Of a stretch of DNA of 64,000 nucleotides, positions 25,744-40,590 are shown piece after piece. Made by a program: the position numbers and the translations under genes. The stretch is taken from assembly GCA_025093555.1 (NCBI GenBank), contig JAIWNF010000002.1, forward strand, positions 806,001 through 870,000. Direction: 5' to 3'. This DNA is from Circinella umbellata. Taxonomy: Eukaryota > Mucoromycota > Mucoromycetes > Mucorales > Lichtheimiaceae. Numbering within the stretch: position 1 is the first letter of the stretch; each line of letters opens with the position of its first letter. The notes beneath the pieces were generated by a model. It did not search any database. It saw only the letters and a list, made by a program, of their open reading frames with translations, and had not been told where the DNA came from.

Positions 25744-27805
25744 CTAATTATTTTGATCACGGTCAGAGCTAGGAGGTACACTCATCGGGCCCTCATCAGC
25801 AACAATTCCCAAATGTTTTCCTTCTTTGAGCCTTATTATGACCGGATCAACGCTACCCAAAAGGCTTTTACAATTCGGATTACTTGCTTTAGCTTCTTTA
25901 TGTTCTTGTTTTAGTTGTGTAAGTATCTCTGTGATATCCCGAAGTGCCAACTGTAAATATTTAATGAATTACATATTATAAGCTGACATTATAATATCAT
26001 TGATTTCATCTGCTTCTTTCTTTATCAACTTACTGCAAGACTTTTGTAAAATTCAATAAACTCCAGCAAATACAAATCTTTTTGAGCAAATTTCACCGGT
26101 ACCTCGACTTTTTGTTCTTTGTTCATTACGAAGATTTCTGGTGACTGGACAGACATCGTCCAATGTCGAATTGCCGTTCTTAACAACAACACAAAAAAGA
26201 AACCGGTTATTATTTGACAAATATGGTATTAAAACGATTCATACAGAACCAATGTTAAGTTACTTACCGTGTCCATGGACAAAATGTACTTTCAGGTTTT
26301 TAAATGTATTAAACGAAGCATATTCATATAAATGGCTACTGTACGTAGCATGGAAAGCTGGCCGAACATTGCTTTATGGCGATCAAAGCTGATTTTTCCA
26401 ACTTCATTACTTCCAAATGCTGATGATACCTCAGTCAAAAGAATTTCGAGATCGCTTTAGTTATCTTTTATGATTCCATCTGCATTGCACTTATAATGAC
26501 CGTTATTCAACCCCTTTTGTTTCAATTGCGTGGTCATAGAAACGAGCTCTATTTCACTTGGGAAAGTGATATTGATCTTGTTATCTCTCAAATATTTGGT
26601 GGTGGGCTTGGGGCAAACATCAAACAGATAAAACCGATAGGAGGCCTCCGATTCGCTCAAGATATTTTCATTACAATCGTCGTAGATATACTCAAAGCTA
26701 AATATTAATAATATATGTAAAAATCAATACAAAATTATAATCCAGTTATAATTTATAAGTATGTGTATATGACTCCATTATTTTTTTTTATACTCACAAA
26801 TTGCCACACATGTTCGAAATTAAGGAATTTTTCAGGTATCAGCAACTTGTCATTTGGAAGCTCAGAGAGCAATTCTCCCATTATGCAAGATGACTCCTAT
26901 ATAGAAACGAGGTTACCTTCAGCTGCAGAATAGACATAGTTAAATAATATAACATACCGAATCTTGAATTTTTTTCGTCACATCAACAAGGCACAAGCTA
27001 CTTCTATGGTAAGCAATGAGCGGTACTTATTTTTGGAGTCTATTATAAAGTTCTTGAGGTAAAGGACTTCTACGACGAACAGTCTTTCCATACCAGATGA
27101 TTTTGTGCTTCTCCAGACTATGTACACAAGAATATGATTGTTAATTGCATATCATTTCATAACAACTTGTCTATATTGAATTATTTGCTGCTACCTTAGC
27201 TGCATCAAATGATTTGTATTTGTGGGTTATCAAGAATTTTTTTCCATTGCTCCCATACGTCAACTTCGGCGGTGTCACTACCGTCTTCGCGCTCTTTATT
27301 CTCTTTGATTCGCTTTAGCACTGCATTACTACTAGAGCCCTCACCGGCCCCGCGTCTCTTTCTTGTGATCTTTTCTTCTTTATTTGTACTTTGTTCTGCC
27401 ATGCTGCTTCTTAACCGATGCTAGATTTAATTGTTTATTAGACAGATCTGTTTCAGCTGTATACTACCAATAGACACACTGATATACTTACTTTTTGCAC
27501 AAAGAAATCAACCGAACTTTCTGCAATTACAACAGCCGACCCCTTTTTGAAAGCATTTTAGCCTCATATTGTCTGAAATATATACTATCAGTAACTACAA
27601 TAATATAATGGGGTTTAATAGAGAAAAAATTAAAACATATTCTAACCTTGTTATACTGACACATAGAGTTTGGTGTTGTTTCAGCGACCGTTCCTGAAAC
27701 AACGTGTTGGTGAACTATTTTACTGTCGTTCACCGACCGTATAGAAGCATCACGACGTGAAATCCCAGGATCTTGAGACACCAGTTTCTGTAGGTAATGT
27801 GTCAT
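25744..27805 (-). pseudogene. Copy C: decayed multi-exon gene of a second unrecognised family
   Basis: Exon-like segments, high to low: 27805 to about 27500, 27420-27205, about 27120-26990, about 26900-26815, about 26710-26160, and 25950-25744. Readable pieces include DPGISRRDASIRSVNDSK, MAEQSTNKEEKITRKRRGAG, DVWEQWKKILDNPQIQ, KLLIPEKFLNFEHVWQF, FYLFDVCPKPTTKYLRDNK and VDPVIIRLKEGKHLGIVADE. A frameshift follows RGRL near 27540. A TAA interrupts the frame near 26460, where the next codons still read SDLEILLTEVSSAF. The family is also represented by the truncated copy D at 45.8-46.8 kb. No known domain is recognised. Confidence 0.65.
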
Positions 27806-28073
27806 AGTCCAATAACAAAGATCTTCTGTAATCCAAAAGTCTGGAGAAAATGCTTCAATATAGGCTCATCTCCCTAAGCCGTTAAACGCAAAACAGAATC
27901 ACTCATCTTTGAGGTGCAATTTTGACTGTACGTTCTCGTCGAACGAGGATTGAAAATAAAGCTTTTTGTTCTTATGAGTCATGATAATCACAAAGTGTTT
28001 TTGGGAAAAAAAATCCATGTTAAATAAATAAATGATCTTTTTTTAAGCTGGTTGAATAGCGATCAGGTGATCA

Positions 28074-31000
28074 TGCGAAATTTTCTGGCCATGGGTAAGG
28101 AATGTCTTTTTCTTTCTCTTATTGTGCGTTAGGCTCACATTGAAAAAAAAATTGATAAATTAATAAAAATAGGAAAAGCAAGTGGTAAACCAGTGACAAA
28201 CCAGTTTAGTAAAAGATGTCACAGTGAAAAAGAAATAGAGAGAATGTGAAGAGAGTGTAGATAATAATAAATAAATAAATAAAAAATACACATATGATAA
28301 ATGATAATAAACTACTTGGACAATTTAACTACATTGCTTTTTTCGCATTTTGATGGCGTTAGCATTACTATTATCTAAAGTATGTATCGCATTATTTGCT
28401 GTTGCTGTGATGTTGAGGACAGTGGTATCCTTGTATTGCATCTCTTATTTTCAATATCAATGACTGCCTTGTGGGGGATAGGTGGATTGGTTTTACTAGT
28501 TATTGATGATATGATTAGAATTTCGAACTACAGGAGCTTCTTGTTCCATTTGAGGAACCTTCAAAACTGATAATAATAATGCTGATTCAGCTGTTCGCTT
28601 TCGAGTTGAAGACTGGACTGTTTTACGCATGTTTTCACAAAGTGCGTAATTAGTACTGACTGTAGGAATACATGTTCTTTTATCATTCGAACAATTTAGT
28701 ACGTTTTTTGCGGTTCCGGGGTCTTATAACAGCTTGTTGGTACATTAGCAAGGCTTCTGCTGCCATGGTTTACCAACCTATTTCAATCTGGCTCCTTTGT
28801 TGTTGCAAACCATGGGTCTTTTTCCATGTAATTTTTGGTGAATAGGTGTCACCGTGTATTTCGCACTTTGTTTTTCTTTTAAATACTAATATTGATTTTC
28901 AAGATGCTTTTTTTTTTAATTTTTATAAAGAGCGTTGCGCTGCTAATTTCCAGTGCATGTTTTATATTTGTCACACTACTACTACTGGTTTATTGTTGCA
29001 TACTTCTGTTGCTTTTCAAAACTGTTTTTATGATAATATCAGCTCTTAGATGTTGTTGACAAATGTTGCTTTCGAATTCTTCTGTATCATAAATGTTACT
29101 ATAAGTTTATTGTTGTTGGGTGTTACTGATATCCAATTTATTCACTTCTAAGTGTTCGACTAACGCTGTGTGCACAAAAACACCGATATCCAAACTGGGG
29201 ATAACATATCTTGTAATGCAGAATAGCGCATTCTCATTTGCAGAATACAAAAGGATTGCAGTCTATAATCTTCTATCCCATCGATTTTATTGGTTGAGAA
29301 CCTTCTCCCAACTACCGCCAGTGGGCCATTTTTTTTACCTTGAATTGTTAATTTGGCATCCAAATGTATGCACTTTGTATGCAATTACTATATGATCATA
29401 TCTCCATCAGCATTTTCGATCATCACGTATATGAGTCATATATATTCTGCAGCTCAACTAAAAATGCGTCATAAGTGATTATTGTTTGAGTTTGTTATTC
29501 TAAGATTTCAATATTTATCAAACATGGTTGAATATATATAGCGTCTTGATAATCAAGTGATGAGTACAAGACAACTACTTGAATAAATTTAATAAAATTT
29601 ATCTTGAGTCGTCGGAGGCATAGCTAATTCTGTTTGAAAAATAAATATTGCAATTTTTTATTAACCAATCTGGGGAACACATGTTCATTGATAATGTAAA
29701 TATTGCATAATATTTTGATCTTGTTCAGCTTGGATCTGTAAGATACCGGCATCTTCTTCCTCTACTTCATTGGCGATTGCTATCGTAGCAAATTGGAATA
29801 CCAGTGAATCAATTGAAAGGTAGTTACTGTGGTAGTTGCTGTTTACTTTAGAACCAAGAGTAAATAACAATACGTCGTTACGGATTGCTATGTAGTTTAA
29901 CAATATAACTATAATTCTTTCATATTTTATTTGTCAACATCCAAAATATGAATATTTTCTATGCATGACTTGGAGGGGGGGTTGGGTTTTCGATAAATTA
30001 ATAATAAAAGCAAAGAAGTATCGAACACATTCGCTGTGTTATTTTTACATTCTTTATTTTTACCTTAATTATTACCCTTGGTGGGATTTGTTAATTATAA
30101 TAAATAATCTTCTCAATCCTTGTAATAATTTCATCTTCGAGTGAAATCTTTTCATTTTTATTTTATTATACATTGGCATTCTTCGATATACGTACTCAAT
30201 AAATGTATAAGTTATTCTTATCCATCTTATCACTTCATAAGTAGTATTCATTGTCATTATTAGTGGTCTCGGTATAGACGAGCAAAAAATTGAATTCGCA
30301 TTTTAGAATTCAATTTTATTTTTTAACATTATCCCGAAGGTCTTGTTACCAATGTAAGACCAGCACTATACCAATTTTGTTATATATTAAGATTTGATTA
30401 TAACAAAGAAACTAAACCGTCCATGCACTACCGAACCGTACTTGATAACCAGCCGTGAAATCTGGTGATCGCTAAAAAACGTCATTTACGGAATTTATTA
30501 GCTAGATTTCATATACACCCTCTTGTTCTCTAATTCTGAATAATTATACTACATTTCTTTTAATAAGGACATCATTCTTTTTAATAAAAAAAGCTTTTCA
30601 AGTTAAATTTTTACTTTTCTGATTTCTTGTTTGATGCAAGATTAAAAAAAAATATCCGTGATCCGCCCCCACTCTTGTAACAGCATAGAATAGGGTTACT
30701 AATCCAATCACGCGAATTAATATTTGAGCAAGACAAAAACATTGTTTCTTTCAGTTTTCCTACTTCTTATTTGAGACAAGATAATAATAATAGAGCAGTG
30801 AATAACATGTTGTTAACTCGTCTTTACCAACTAGGTAGCATACCAAGTTGATCACATGTTGTCATGAGAATAGACAGAAAATTAAAGTTGGATTAAAAAA
30901 AGTCATATAAAGGCAGAGGTATTTCACTCAAAAAAAAAGTATCTTAACAAACGTCTCTTTTCTTCTCCAAACACACACACACAGACGCGTTTTTTTGTTG

Positions 31001-32106
31001 CCGGCTAGTCCAATAAAGTGTAATTATTCTATACTCATAATTATATTTATTTCCCTCTTATCTTACTTTAGACAACATTATATGAAACTTGTTATTTTTT
31101 CTACTAATAATGGCATGTGTTCTTTTATGATGATTGTAGTTCCCAAGACAGCTGTCATTATCTTCAAGGTCCCCTGGGTCCAAAGCTCTTGGGTGGTTCC
31201 TTGCGGACACTCAAACCTTATGTCGTTGTAACGTTTTCCCATTTCGTAAAAAAAGCTGTGCAACGGCAATTATGGCAGAGACCATCCACAAGGAACCATT
31301 TTTTTCTTTTTATCCAGGTTGGTGTGCCCGAGAGGGAAGAAGCACTGACTTATCTTACTTGGTAAGCATTATATCTTTGTAACTTATATATATAATCAAA
31401 TAATTGTGTAAGAAAGCAAATGGTTCTCATTAAAATTTACTTTCTTTTTTTTACACCTCAAAATATAATAATCTGGCGGGGTTCCTTACAAGTTGCTTAT
31501 GGTGAGCTAATATTTATATCATAGTGAAGATAATTGTGAATGGACTACTGCTATTAATAGTAGTATGTTTATGTATTGATAGCACTTCATTTATTAACTT
31601 GCTATCATTTCATACCATTTTTTTCTTATATTATAGCATTTTGATTGGATCCCGTTAGATTAGAAAATTTTGACTTGTAAATTAAATTGAAAATAAATAC
31701 CGTTACAGTATACACTTCTGTCTAATATATCTAGTATACATATATAACAATATAATTCACGAACCTATACACTTCATAGAAGTAATCTTACCAAAGTAAA
31801 TGTGAATATCTTAGAGTAGCTTAATAATACTTACTGCTAGAGCAACCTTATATTGCCTTATTATACTATATAAAAGTCCTTGTTCGAGTTAATGTAACAC
31901 CTAAGAAAGCTATTCGAGTGTTGAAAATTGAAATTATGTAGCAGTTATTAAAATCTCAACAGAGAGTATATTCTTCTTAATCTTACTGTCGCTGGTACAA
32001 ATAGATTTAATAATGTAAGAAATATAATAAAGTACTTTATGTAAATAATAATAATAATATTAGTATTTGTATCAAAGAAGGAAAGAAAGATAGAGAGGGT
32101 ATAATG
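28074..32106. other. Gene-poor region with decayed coding fragments, then FAB1 3' flank
   Basis: Minus-strand fragments near 28810-28340 (for example MAAEALLMYQQAVIRPRNRK, then KVPQMEQEAPVVRNSNH) and 29384-29160 (LAVVGRRFSTNKIDGIEDYR) read like protein but are broken by stops. A frame at 29903-29685 (minus strand) and three overlapping frames at 30995-31365 have no recognisable family. The last 300 nt before 32107 are the likely 3' untranslated region of the FAB1-like gene. Confidence 0.4.
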
Positions 32107-35100
32107 TTATAATTTAGTTTCAGAACCAGGAGGCTTTGAAGGATAACGTTCTTCGTGATGATATTGTCGACGAACAACAAGTTTGGCAGTCCAAAAGTCA
32201 GGTACCATTAAGAAATAGCGATCCATTGCTTCACGGAAACGTAGACGATATTGCTTAGGTGAAATAATAGTAGGTTCTTTACCCCCACCACCAAGAATCC
32301 CTGATTCTTTAACCCAACTTTCCAACTTTTTATCCCATGTAAATGTCCGAATAAAATCTAATATCATACATAATATCATTATTGTTTTTTATTTTATTTT
32401 AGCAAACCCAGAGGAGGAAAAAAAAAGATTGTTCTACAAAACAAACAGCGAAAAAAAAGAAAGAAAAACTTACCGACGATGCCCACAATAAGCTCACGAT
32501 TTTCTTCATCCACGCCTACCAAAAGCGAATAATCCATGACATCAAGTCGAGAAAGAAATAGAGTGTCATTATGTAGTGAACCTCGAAGCATTTCTTTAGA
32601 ATGAGATCGTAAAAAGAGGGGTGCTTGGAACATGACTAATAGAAAATTATATATTTAATACCATTATCCACTTTTGTTAAAAAAAAATTACCTATATACA
32701 CAACTGTAGGTTAAAAAGCAATAAGCTTCTTTTAAAGTAACTTACGTTCAACCATGTTTTCATCCAGTAACACCTCATTCTCACGTCCAGTGGCCTGAAC
32801 ATGACGATTACGCATTGACCCCTTCAAATCAAATATCTACAAAATGATGTATGTATTAAATAATTAGATCAGCATATAAAATATTATTATAAAATGAATT
32901 ACCTTTTTGACGCAGCGTTCGTAGAATAAATTTTCCATGACAAGAATATCCATGCGCATTGATTTTCCAGTGCTTGAATTTTTGAAACCAATTCGATATA
33001 ATCCAAATATTTTACTAAGAACAGTGGGCAGCTATAAATAACAGAAAAAAAGAAATTAGTCAATAATCATCGTTCAGCAATATATCTATTATTAAATATA
33101 TATATATATACCTCATGGAAAAATGCTTCTGACATGTATTGAAAATAAGAAGGTGCAAAACGTAAAAATGCATCCATTTCATATCTCGAAATTTGTTTAA
33201 TTAATAACCTGTCATCTAATAAGAGTGATGTAAAAAAATGATCAGTATTTTATAAAACAAATAATAATTAGATTCCACTTTACCTTTAGTTTTCAAAAAG
33301 ACGGATCCTGATTTTCCACCCGATGAATCCCATTTACAACAACTTGCTAAGGATGCAATATAACTTTCTTCACAACCACAGTTACGTCTCAATGCATCAA
33401 ACTGTTCAACAAAAAATATCTTACAAAAGAATTTTGTTGTTCCATCCGTAAAGTCTATTTGTTTTTTTTTAAAAAATAGTTTAGATAACCGATTCAATCT
33501 CTATTATTATCAAGTCCATTCATTTGAAATGAAATAATTTAATTTACAGTATTTCATATGAATACCAGACTTGCTACGTAGTGTTCGTTCAATAAATATG
33601 CCTGTAGCTGGTTCAGGTCCTGGAGTGGATGCCTCCTTTTCATTATACTCCTTTTCATTGTATTGTTCGTTTTGCATGCTTTGTTCATCGGTAACGACCG
33701 GGATGTCCGTATGGTTTCCTTTTCGGATATTATTTAACATAGTGGTATAATCCTGACAATTAAGGGTATATGCAACAATGGTACTAGGTTCGTCTTCACC
33801 GACAATAATGAGCGAATTGGGAAATATATGTTCCAAGGGTGAACTAAAATAAAACTCATTTGTCAATACTTATATCTACATAATAAAAAAAGTTCAATGG
33901 ATATATAACTTACAGGGGATATTCAAGCGGTAATAAATTACCGAGCCCTTTTTCAGCGAGCATATTGGTGATTGTTTTCAAAAATGAATTATTTCTTTCA
34001 GGACCACTAGTTGAAAGCTCTAATGTCGAAGAATCTAATCATATAGCCATGTTATTAATAATATTATCTAATCTATTGTACTAATAATAGTAATAATACA
34101 AAACGTACCGAGATGATTTAAACTAGCATTTTGCTTCGCGGGTATAGGTCGACCATGCTGATTGTTTGCTCTAAAATCAGATATTGTATGATGATGCATA
34201 GGTGGTTTGGTATTATCGGCACCAGCTGCTGTTACGTCTCCGGTTGTTTTATCATCTTCATCAAACGTAAGATGTGGAACGGTACTATCTACTGGCGAGT
34301 CATGTAATACTTCTTGTCCTCCAAACTGTTGTTGATTAGTAGCAATAACCATCTCACGTCCCCATGATTCATCATATTCATCCATGTGTGTCAATGAAAA
34401 GGTTAATGAATTGTTATAATGGTCATCATTATCTTGGTTTTTGCCGCTATCCTTGACCAATTCACCATTATTATCATTACTATCACTTTCGTTATCTTCA
34501 TCTTCGTCGGTATCACTTTCACTTGCTTGAAACTCGTCATCCGACTCTTCACGTACCAATTCTCGAATTGTGGTATAGACTTCCATTGTTGATTTACTTG
34601 GTAAACGTTGACGAACGCTACGAGAAGCTGGAGAGCCACGTCTACTAGTAGATGTTAAATGACGATTTGTATTAAATTTTACATCTATACGAGTTGCTGA
34701 GTTGACAAGTCGACTACTACTACTACTACTACTACTTTGTTGATGCTTGTTATTCACATGATCATGTGGATGGAGCAAATTGGACGTTGTAGATGATCCT
34801 ACTATACTATTCTCAGTGACACGATGACCATTGTTGTTGCTACGAGAGTAATAACGTAGAGGATGTAATCGATGTGTTGACATTGAACCTCGTTCAGTAG
34901 ATCCTTTGTAACCATAGCGATATCCACTAAGGGCAAGTTCTCGCTTTTCAGTGGATGGTCCATCATTATTATCTTGGTGATGCTGCTGTAGTTTATCTTT
35001 GCTACCACTTGATCTCTGTTCTCCCTCTCTACTACGAACACCTTCCATTTGATGATTTTTACGTTTGGTTTTTGTTGTGAGTGGTGGTGAACTACGCGAT

Positions 35101-38100
35101 TTGATAATTCTAGAATCTTCTGGGAGTATATCCGTAAATTGTTTGTAAGTAGTAGTTGATAATAATGGAAGCATTGCAGCATGACTAGTTAATCCAGATG
35201 GGAACAATATTTGTTTTTGTTCACTGTTTCCATTATGACGCTTTTGTGTTCGTATATAATGTTCATCAAGATATTTTTGTTGGTGTTCATGAATACTATA
35301 ATGATGATGATGCGATCTACCGTTTTTATTATTATCATGGTTGCTATGATTATGGTAATTATTACTGCTACGCTTTCGATGCTGTTGCTTTTGATGAAAC
35401 TTTTGCGATTGTTGATGTTGTTGCTCCTCCTTCTTTTCCTCTTCCTTCTTTTCGTCACTCCAGCTTGTCAGTTGTCTTGGTGTATCCTTCATTAATTCAA
35501 GCGAAAGTCTTCTCGCCACACTTGGATCAAGACTATCCCCTGTATCCATTTTTATCAAACCATTTTGAACATCACTTTGCTGAGAAAGAGACCTCAAAGA
35601 ATAAGAAGTTTCTTCTGATTGCTTCCTAGAAAGCTTTCCCTTCATCATTTCCTCCAACAAGTTATCCAATCGAGCTTCTTCTTCCAACCAAGGGGATGCT
35701 GATGTAGGTGACTCGCCTAATGTAGGCTGAAACTTGAGTGATGTAGTACCCATACTAATATCAATATCTGATGCCATCATAGTTGTTGTAGTTGCCGTAA
35801 TACTACTAGGTTCAGTACAGTAATAATTACTCGGACCATCCAAACCAACATCCAAAATGGGTAAATCGGGTGCCTCGGCTGTTCTTTTTGTGCGTACATC
35901 AAGATTAGCTACGGTACTACTTGTTGCACCACCTTCAATAGGAAACATTTTCTTAAAATGACGTCTCAATTCACGTTCAGGTCGTACATAGTGTCGTACA
36001 AATTCTGCATATTCTAAATCCCATTGCATGGCCCGCATATGGAGATTAATTCGTACTTCATTCAAACTGAGAGCATCTGTTGGGGCCGTCGTGGCATAAA
36101 TAGATTGTAGATATTGTAATAGTTTCTTCTTTTCCCCCGTAGCACGTCGTGACATTTCAGATAAGTTTTCTTTGCAGCCATCCACATCTTCCGGTTGAAT
36201 CATATCCATTAAGAAATTCTTGTCGCGCTCAATAACAGATTCATAAAACCTTGTGATCTTAGATCGCATTGATTCTAACGCCGAATCCTTGAGTGCGGCT
36301 TGCGTTTTCGGATTAAAGTATAAATGCATGGGCGGCACATGAACTTCAAGTGGCGCGATTGTTTCATGCTGGAATCGGACAGCCATACCCTTAATCCAAA
36401 AGTAATGAATATGATCACTGAAAAGACTATGAGGGCACCAGGATTCTTCTTGTCCACAGACTGCCTCAGTAGTTTGATGAAATAATAATTCCAAAAACTT
36501 GCCCAAGGAATATTTCCAGCTACTTTCAGACATGGGAACCAATAAACTGTTGGCATCACAATATTTGCAATAACTCCACATCAATATGTTATTTGTGCTC
36601 ATGATTGGAGCGGGGCCTTTTATATATTCCAAATCAACATTCACTTTGGCATTACCATGTGCATAGGATCGATAATGATCAAACATAATACTTTCACACA
36701 TGTTGGATGGGCAAGGGGTATTCGCATCTTCAGCAATATCTTCAATATATTGACCCAATGTCAAATCGGATTCAGGCCTGTAATATTCAAACATTCTCAA
36801 TTCTGGCCCTTGACAAGGTACGGCGGTAGTGGAACAGACAGACATGTAAAGTACAACGAGTTGTTGATGGTACGAAGGTGAGAGGGTATCAGAATTATCA
36901 CCGATATATGCCTCCAATGCACGCCATCGATGATGGTGCTCTTCTAATAACCTTTCATATTCTGCATCTCCCATCATGACTTGATCAAAACTTCGGAAAT
37001 AAGAAACCATGTTAGCTAATCGGTCTGGTGGTGGTGATATATTATAACTCTTGTTACTCTTGAGTGCATCGGGCGCTCGAGCTGCAATTAATGCAATCAT
37101 CTTTTTCTGGGTTTCACTGAGTCGCATGAGTAAATGAGGTGCTGGTAATCCAACCATAGGTGAAGCTGAAAGTGTTGCAGTTTGGTATCGATGAATTGCA
37201 TTTTGAACAGCATGCAAAAATTCTTCTTGATTCATAACAACAGTGTTATTGTTAGGTAGCGTTGTCGCTTTTTCATTTTCTTCAACAATTACAGTCGAAT
37301 CACTACTTTTATCCGTCATCGACGCAATAGATGGTGCTGATGAAGCCAAATTCGCTTGCTCCGTAGATGTTGCTGCTGCTTGTTGCTGTTGTTGCTCCTG
37401 TTCCTTTTGTTTTTGTTGTTCATCTTTTGTTGGTGGTCCGTGTATTGCGATACGTACTTTGGCTAAATCCTTTAACAAAAATGATTCAAGACGCAAATTG
37501 TGAATAACAAACACCATGAAATCCATAATCCGCTTAGTCACATTTAGAACATCCATACTTCCACCGCGTAAAATAATAGTTGCTCCCAATTCTGGTGGGC
37601 ATTGATCAAATATAAGGAATGTTTTGCGCCGATTCGGAATTAGATCGTGTACAAGTGTCTTGGTAGAAAACATACCACAATGACTCAACATGAGTCCTCC
37701 ATCTGTCATAGTAATAAGTTGATGAAATTCATTGATAATGCTGGCCCCAGTACATCGAGCTACAGCATCGAGAATACTGAGCTTGACATTGTATGCAACA
37801 ACAATATCTGCTTTGACCAAATGTTCGAGTGCAACACGAGACACATTAGAGCTGACAAGAACTACAGATGGTTTGAGTGCCACAATACGATTCACCAACT
37901 TTTCCAAGTAATCCTTTTCTTGAGCCAATATTCGATCAATCGATTGTAGCTGACCATCTCTCCCATCACGTTCCCATTCCAATGGAAAATATAAAATAAG
38001 AATTTGTGGGTTTTTGATGGATCGTATCATTCGTTTATGCGCCACATTCTTGGAACATACAACGCCATTTACGTAATAACTATCTTGTGGCGTACCACCA

Positions 38101-40425
38101 GCAATTTTTTTAATCTTGATATAATGTCGTAAATCCATATCATCACCACCACGAATATCGGGATGTACATTTTCGGATACTTGAAGCAATAGCTTCATTA
38201 ATACGTCTTCCCATGCTTGACAATTATCTGGGCCAATAATAGATTCGTTTTCATACAACATATGCCGAAGCATCTTTCGCATGTGTTCCATTGATGCCAC
38301 ACTCAATTCATTGTCGATGATGCTATTTTCATTGTCTGACGACTCTCCATAGATACCATTATTGTGTGAACCAGCACCAGAATCATCTGATGTTCGTACT
38401 AATTCGCTTGATTTACGCCCACAGAATAAATCTTCTGTTGATCCCATTGGATTCTGTTGATCATCCACTGATGTTGTTGCATCTGATAATGGTGTCATTG
38501 TTGTAATTGGTGTATTACGCATTAAGCTGTGAGTACGTTGTCGAATATATCTTGCTGGTGTAGTTGTCAAACTACGTCGTCGTCGCATACTATTGGACCG
38601 TTCCCGCGTAAACCGATCATCTGCACGTCGTCTCCTTAATTTCGTTGATAGTTCTTGTGATACGACAATATCATTATTATTGTCGTCTGTTGGTACTGTC
38701 GGTGACATGGGCGCACCGTTATCATCCATCCGGTCTGATCCCAGAAAATTAAGCAAATTTTGTGGACTTTTGTCCCATTTACGTGAATCTTCGTCTTCAC
38801 TGTCAAATTCACTAGATGGCAACACTGTACCACCACCCCCATCCACGACAAACCCGTTCAGTTGTCCAGTGAGTGAGTTTCGACGAAAAGGGATAGGCGA
38901 TCCACCGTTCGTTCTTACCGTTTCCAAATTAGATAATGTTGCTTCAAGAGTAGTTGAGTTCATGGTATTAGTTCGGGACCGTGGACGGATGGTAGCTAGA
39001 AAAATTCCCTTAAGACTCATTCCTGGTTCATTTTGTGGCTCTTGCTGTTGTTGTTGTTGAGTAAGACCTGCAGATGATATTGTTGCTGTTGGTGCTGGTA
39101 CTGGTGGTGATGTCATTGATGTTGTTGACTGATGGATGGGATTATTATTAATATGACTGTTATTAGCAGCCGTACTATTTGCAAGCGCATAGGGTAATAA
39201 CTCTTCAGTTGGAATTTCTAATGCATATGTGGTTGAGTCTTGACCACCATACTCTCCTTGTGATCTTAAAGTGGTTGTTGGAATTTGCATTTTTGGTGCA
39301 GAAGACGGTTTTTGGCCAGGAAGTACAGGTGATAATCCAACAATGGAACCAGGATCAATATCTGGAACCACAACATCTTTATGTCCCAAAATAGTATTAG
39401 CATCTTGTTCTTCTTGTTGTTCTTGCGCCTGTAATTTTGAATAGCAAAATTTACATACACGGACTTGACCCGTTTGTCCAATCCGTTCCCCTTGAATGTT
39501 ATCCGAAGCGCATTTTCCACAAAATATTTGGCCTTTTTTTTTGCGGGAGTAAAAAAAAAAGATGGATGAATTTGGTTACAATTAAAAAGAGAGAGGAAAT
39601 ATAATCTACACATAAAAAACACATATATAGTATTTACTTACCACAAATACGACAATGATGTTTTCTTCGATAAAATTTGAATCGTGCATTACAATCGAAA
39701 CATTCTTTACATTGTGAATCTGGCATCCAATATTCGGTATTGATACTTTCAGATTTAATCTTTTCACCTCGTAATTGTGCAATGACTCTATTTAATGAAT
39801 GATAATTGGATGCCGAAAAGTTGGTCATAACAGATTGATTATCACTATCATTAGATGATGTCTTTGTTAATATACCACCATCTTGCTGGGGTGAATCATC
39901 CATCGAGATACGTGTTGATGATGGTGTAATAAGTGATGTCTCGTATGCATGGTGACTAGAAATACTACTACTATTAAATTTATCTCGAGTCTCTTCGAAA
40001 CTGACTCCATCACTTCTCTGCGGAGGTTGTTGTTGACTATTTCTTGTTAAACTATTACTTTCATCGATGACAATTTGGTTCTGAAACTGAAATAAATTGT
40101 ACTTAGGTTCTTTTTTTTTTTTTTTGCCACTGAAGAGATAAGAAAAAAAAACGCTGAAAAGAAACACATAATAAGAAAAATCACTTTATGGTTTTGAATA
40201 ACTTACTCTTGGCGATTCAATAGATGCAACGGAATTACTTCCTGTATTTGTGTTTGTTAAGGAGGGGTATGACACGACAGCATTGCGAACCTTGTAAAGG
40301 AATTTTGACAAGGTACCTTCTTGGTCAGCTTCATCTGTATTACCGTCAAATGAGTTGAAAGACGTCAATGTCAACATGTCGTCTTCTTCCAAAAGTCGAG
40401 ACATGGTTTTAGGTCGGGCTGCCAT
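32107..40425 (-). CDS. FAB1: FAB1/PIKfyve, phosphatidylinositol 3-phosphate 5-kinase
   Basis: Model of 11 exons, high to low: 40207-40425, 39642-40086, 34109-39532, 33914-34034, 33548-33843, 33284-33454, 33112-33215, 32903-33031, 32746-32836, 32474-32635 and 32107-32357. The product is 2470 residues, close to known Fab1 proteins. It makes PI(3,5)P2 from PI3P on endosome and vacuole membranes. The FYVE finger lies near residues 190-255 ([20 protein letters not shown], then [10 protein letters not shown]). A TCP-1/Cpn60-like domain lies near 700-920 ([20 protein letters not shown]). The C-terminal lipid kinase (about 2168-2455) has [22 protein letters not shown] and MDYSLLVG, then [16 protein letters not shown]. 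Exon 3 is a single 5.4 kb coding block with long Ser/Asn/Gln/His-rich linkers. The exon 3 acceptor follows an A run rather than a T run, and exon 2 has a second in-frame acceptor 6 nt downstream. Confidence 0.95.
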
Positions 40426-40497
40426 TCATTACCAACTTTTTATGGTATATTTTTATATGCTAAGCGAGAGAAAAAGAGAGAAAAGAGGATATGTTTA

Positions 40498-40507
40498 TAT
40501 ATAAAAG
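40498..40507 (+). promoter_or_regulatory. TATA box upstream of the candidate microprotein
   Basis: TATATAAAAG lies 84-93 nt upstream of the ATG at 40591. The four histone genes in this window have their TATA-like boxes at almost the same distance. Confidence 0.45.
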
Positions 40508-40590
40508 TGTCTGTGTGTAGACTGAGAAAAAAAAGACACAAAAAGAAAAAAGGGGAGAGTGAGAAGTTCGATTTTTTTAAGGTTTTCTTA

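Noticed and set aside
26141..26392. Plus-strand 83-codon frame as a gene
   Set aside because: It is antisense to exon pieces of copy C, which continue the family's motifs on the minus strand.
35198..35629. 143-codon plus-strand frame inside FAB1
   Set aside because: It is antisense to the His/Asn/Gln-rich linker of the 5.4 kb FAB1 exon and is biased only by those repeats.
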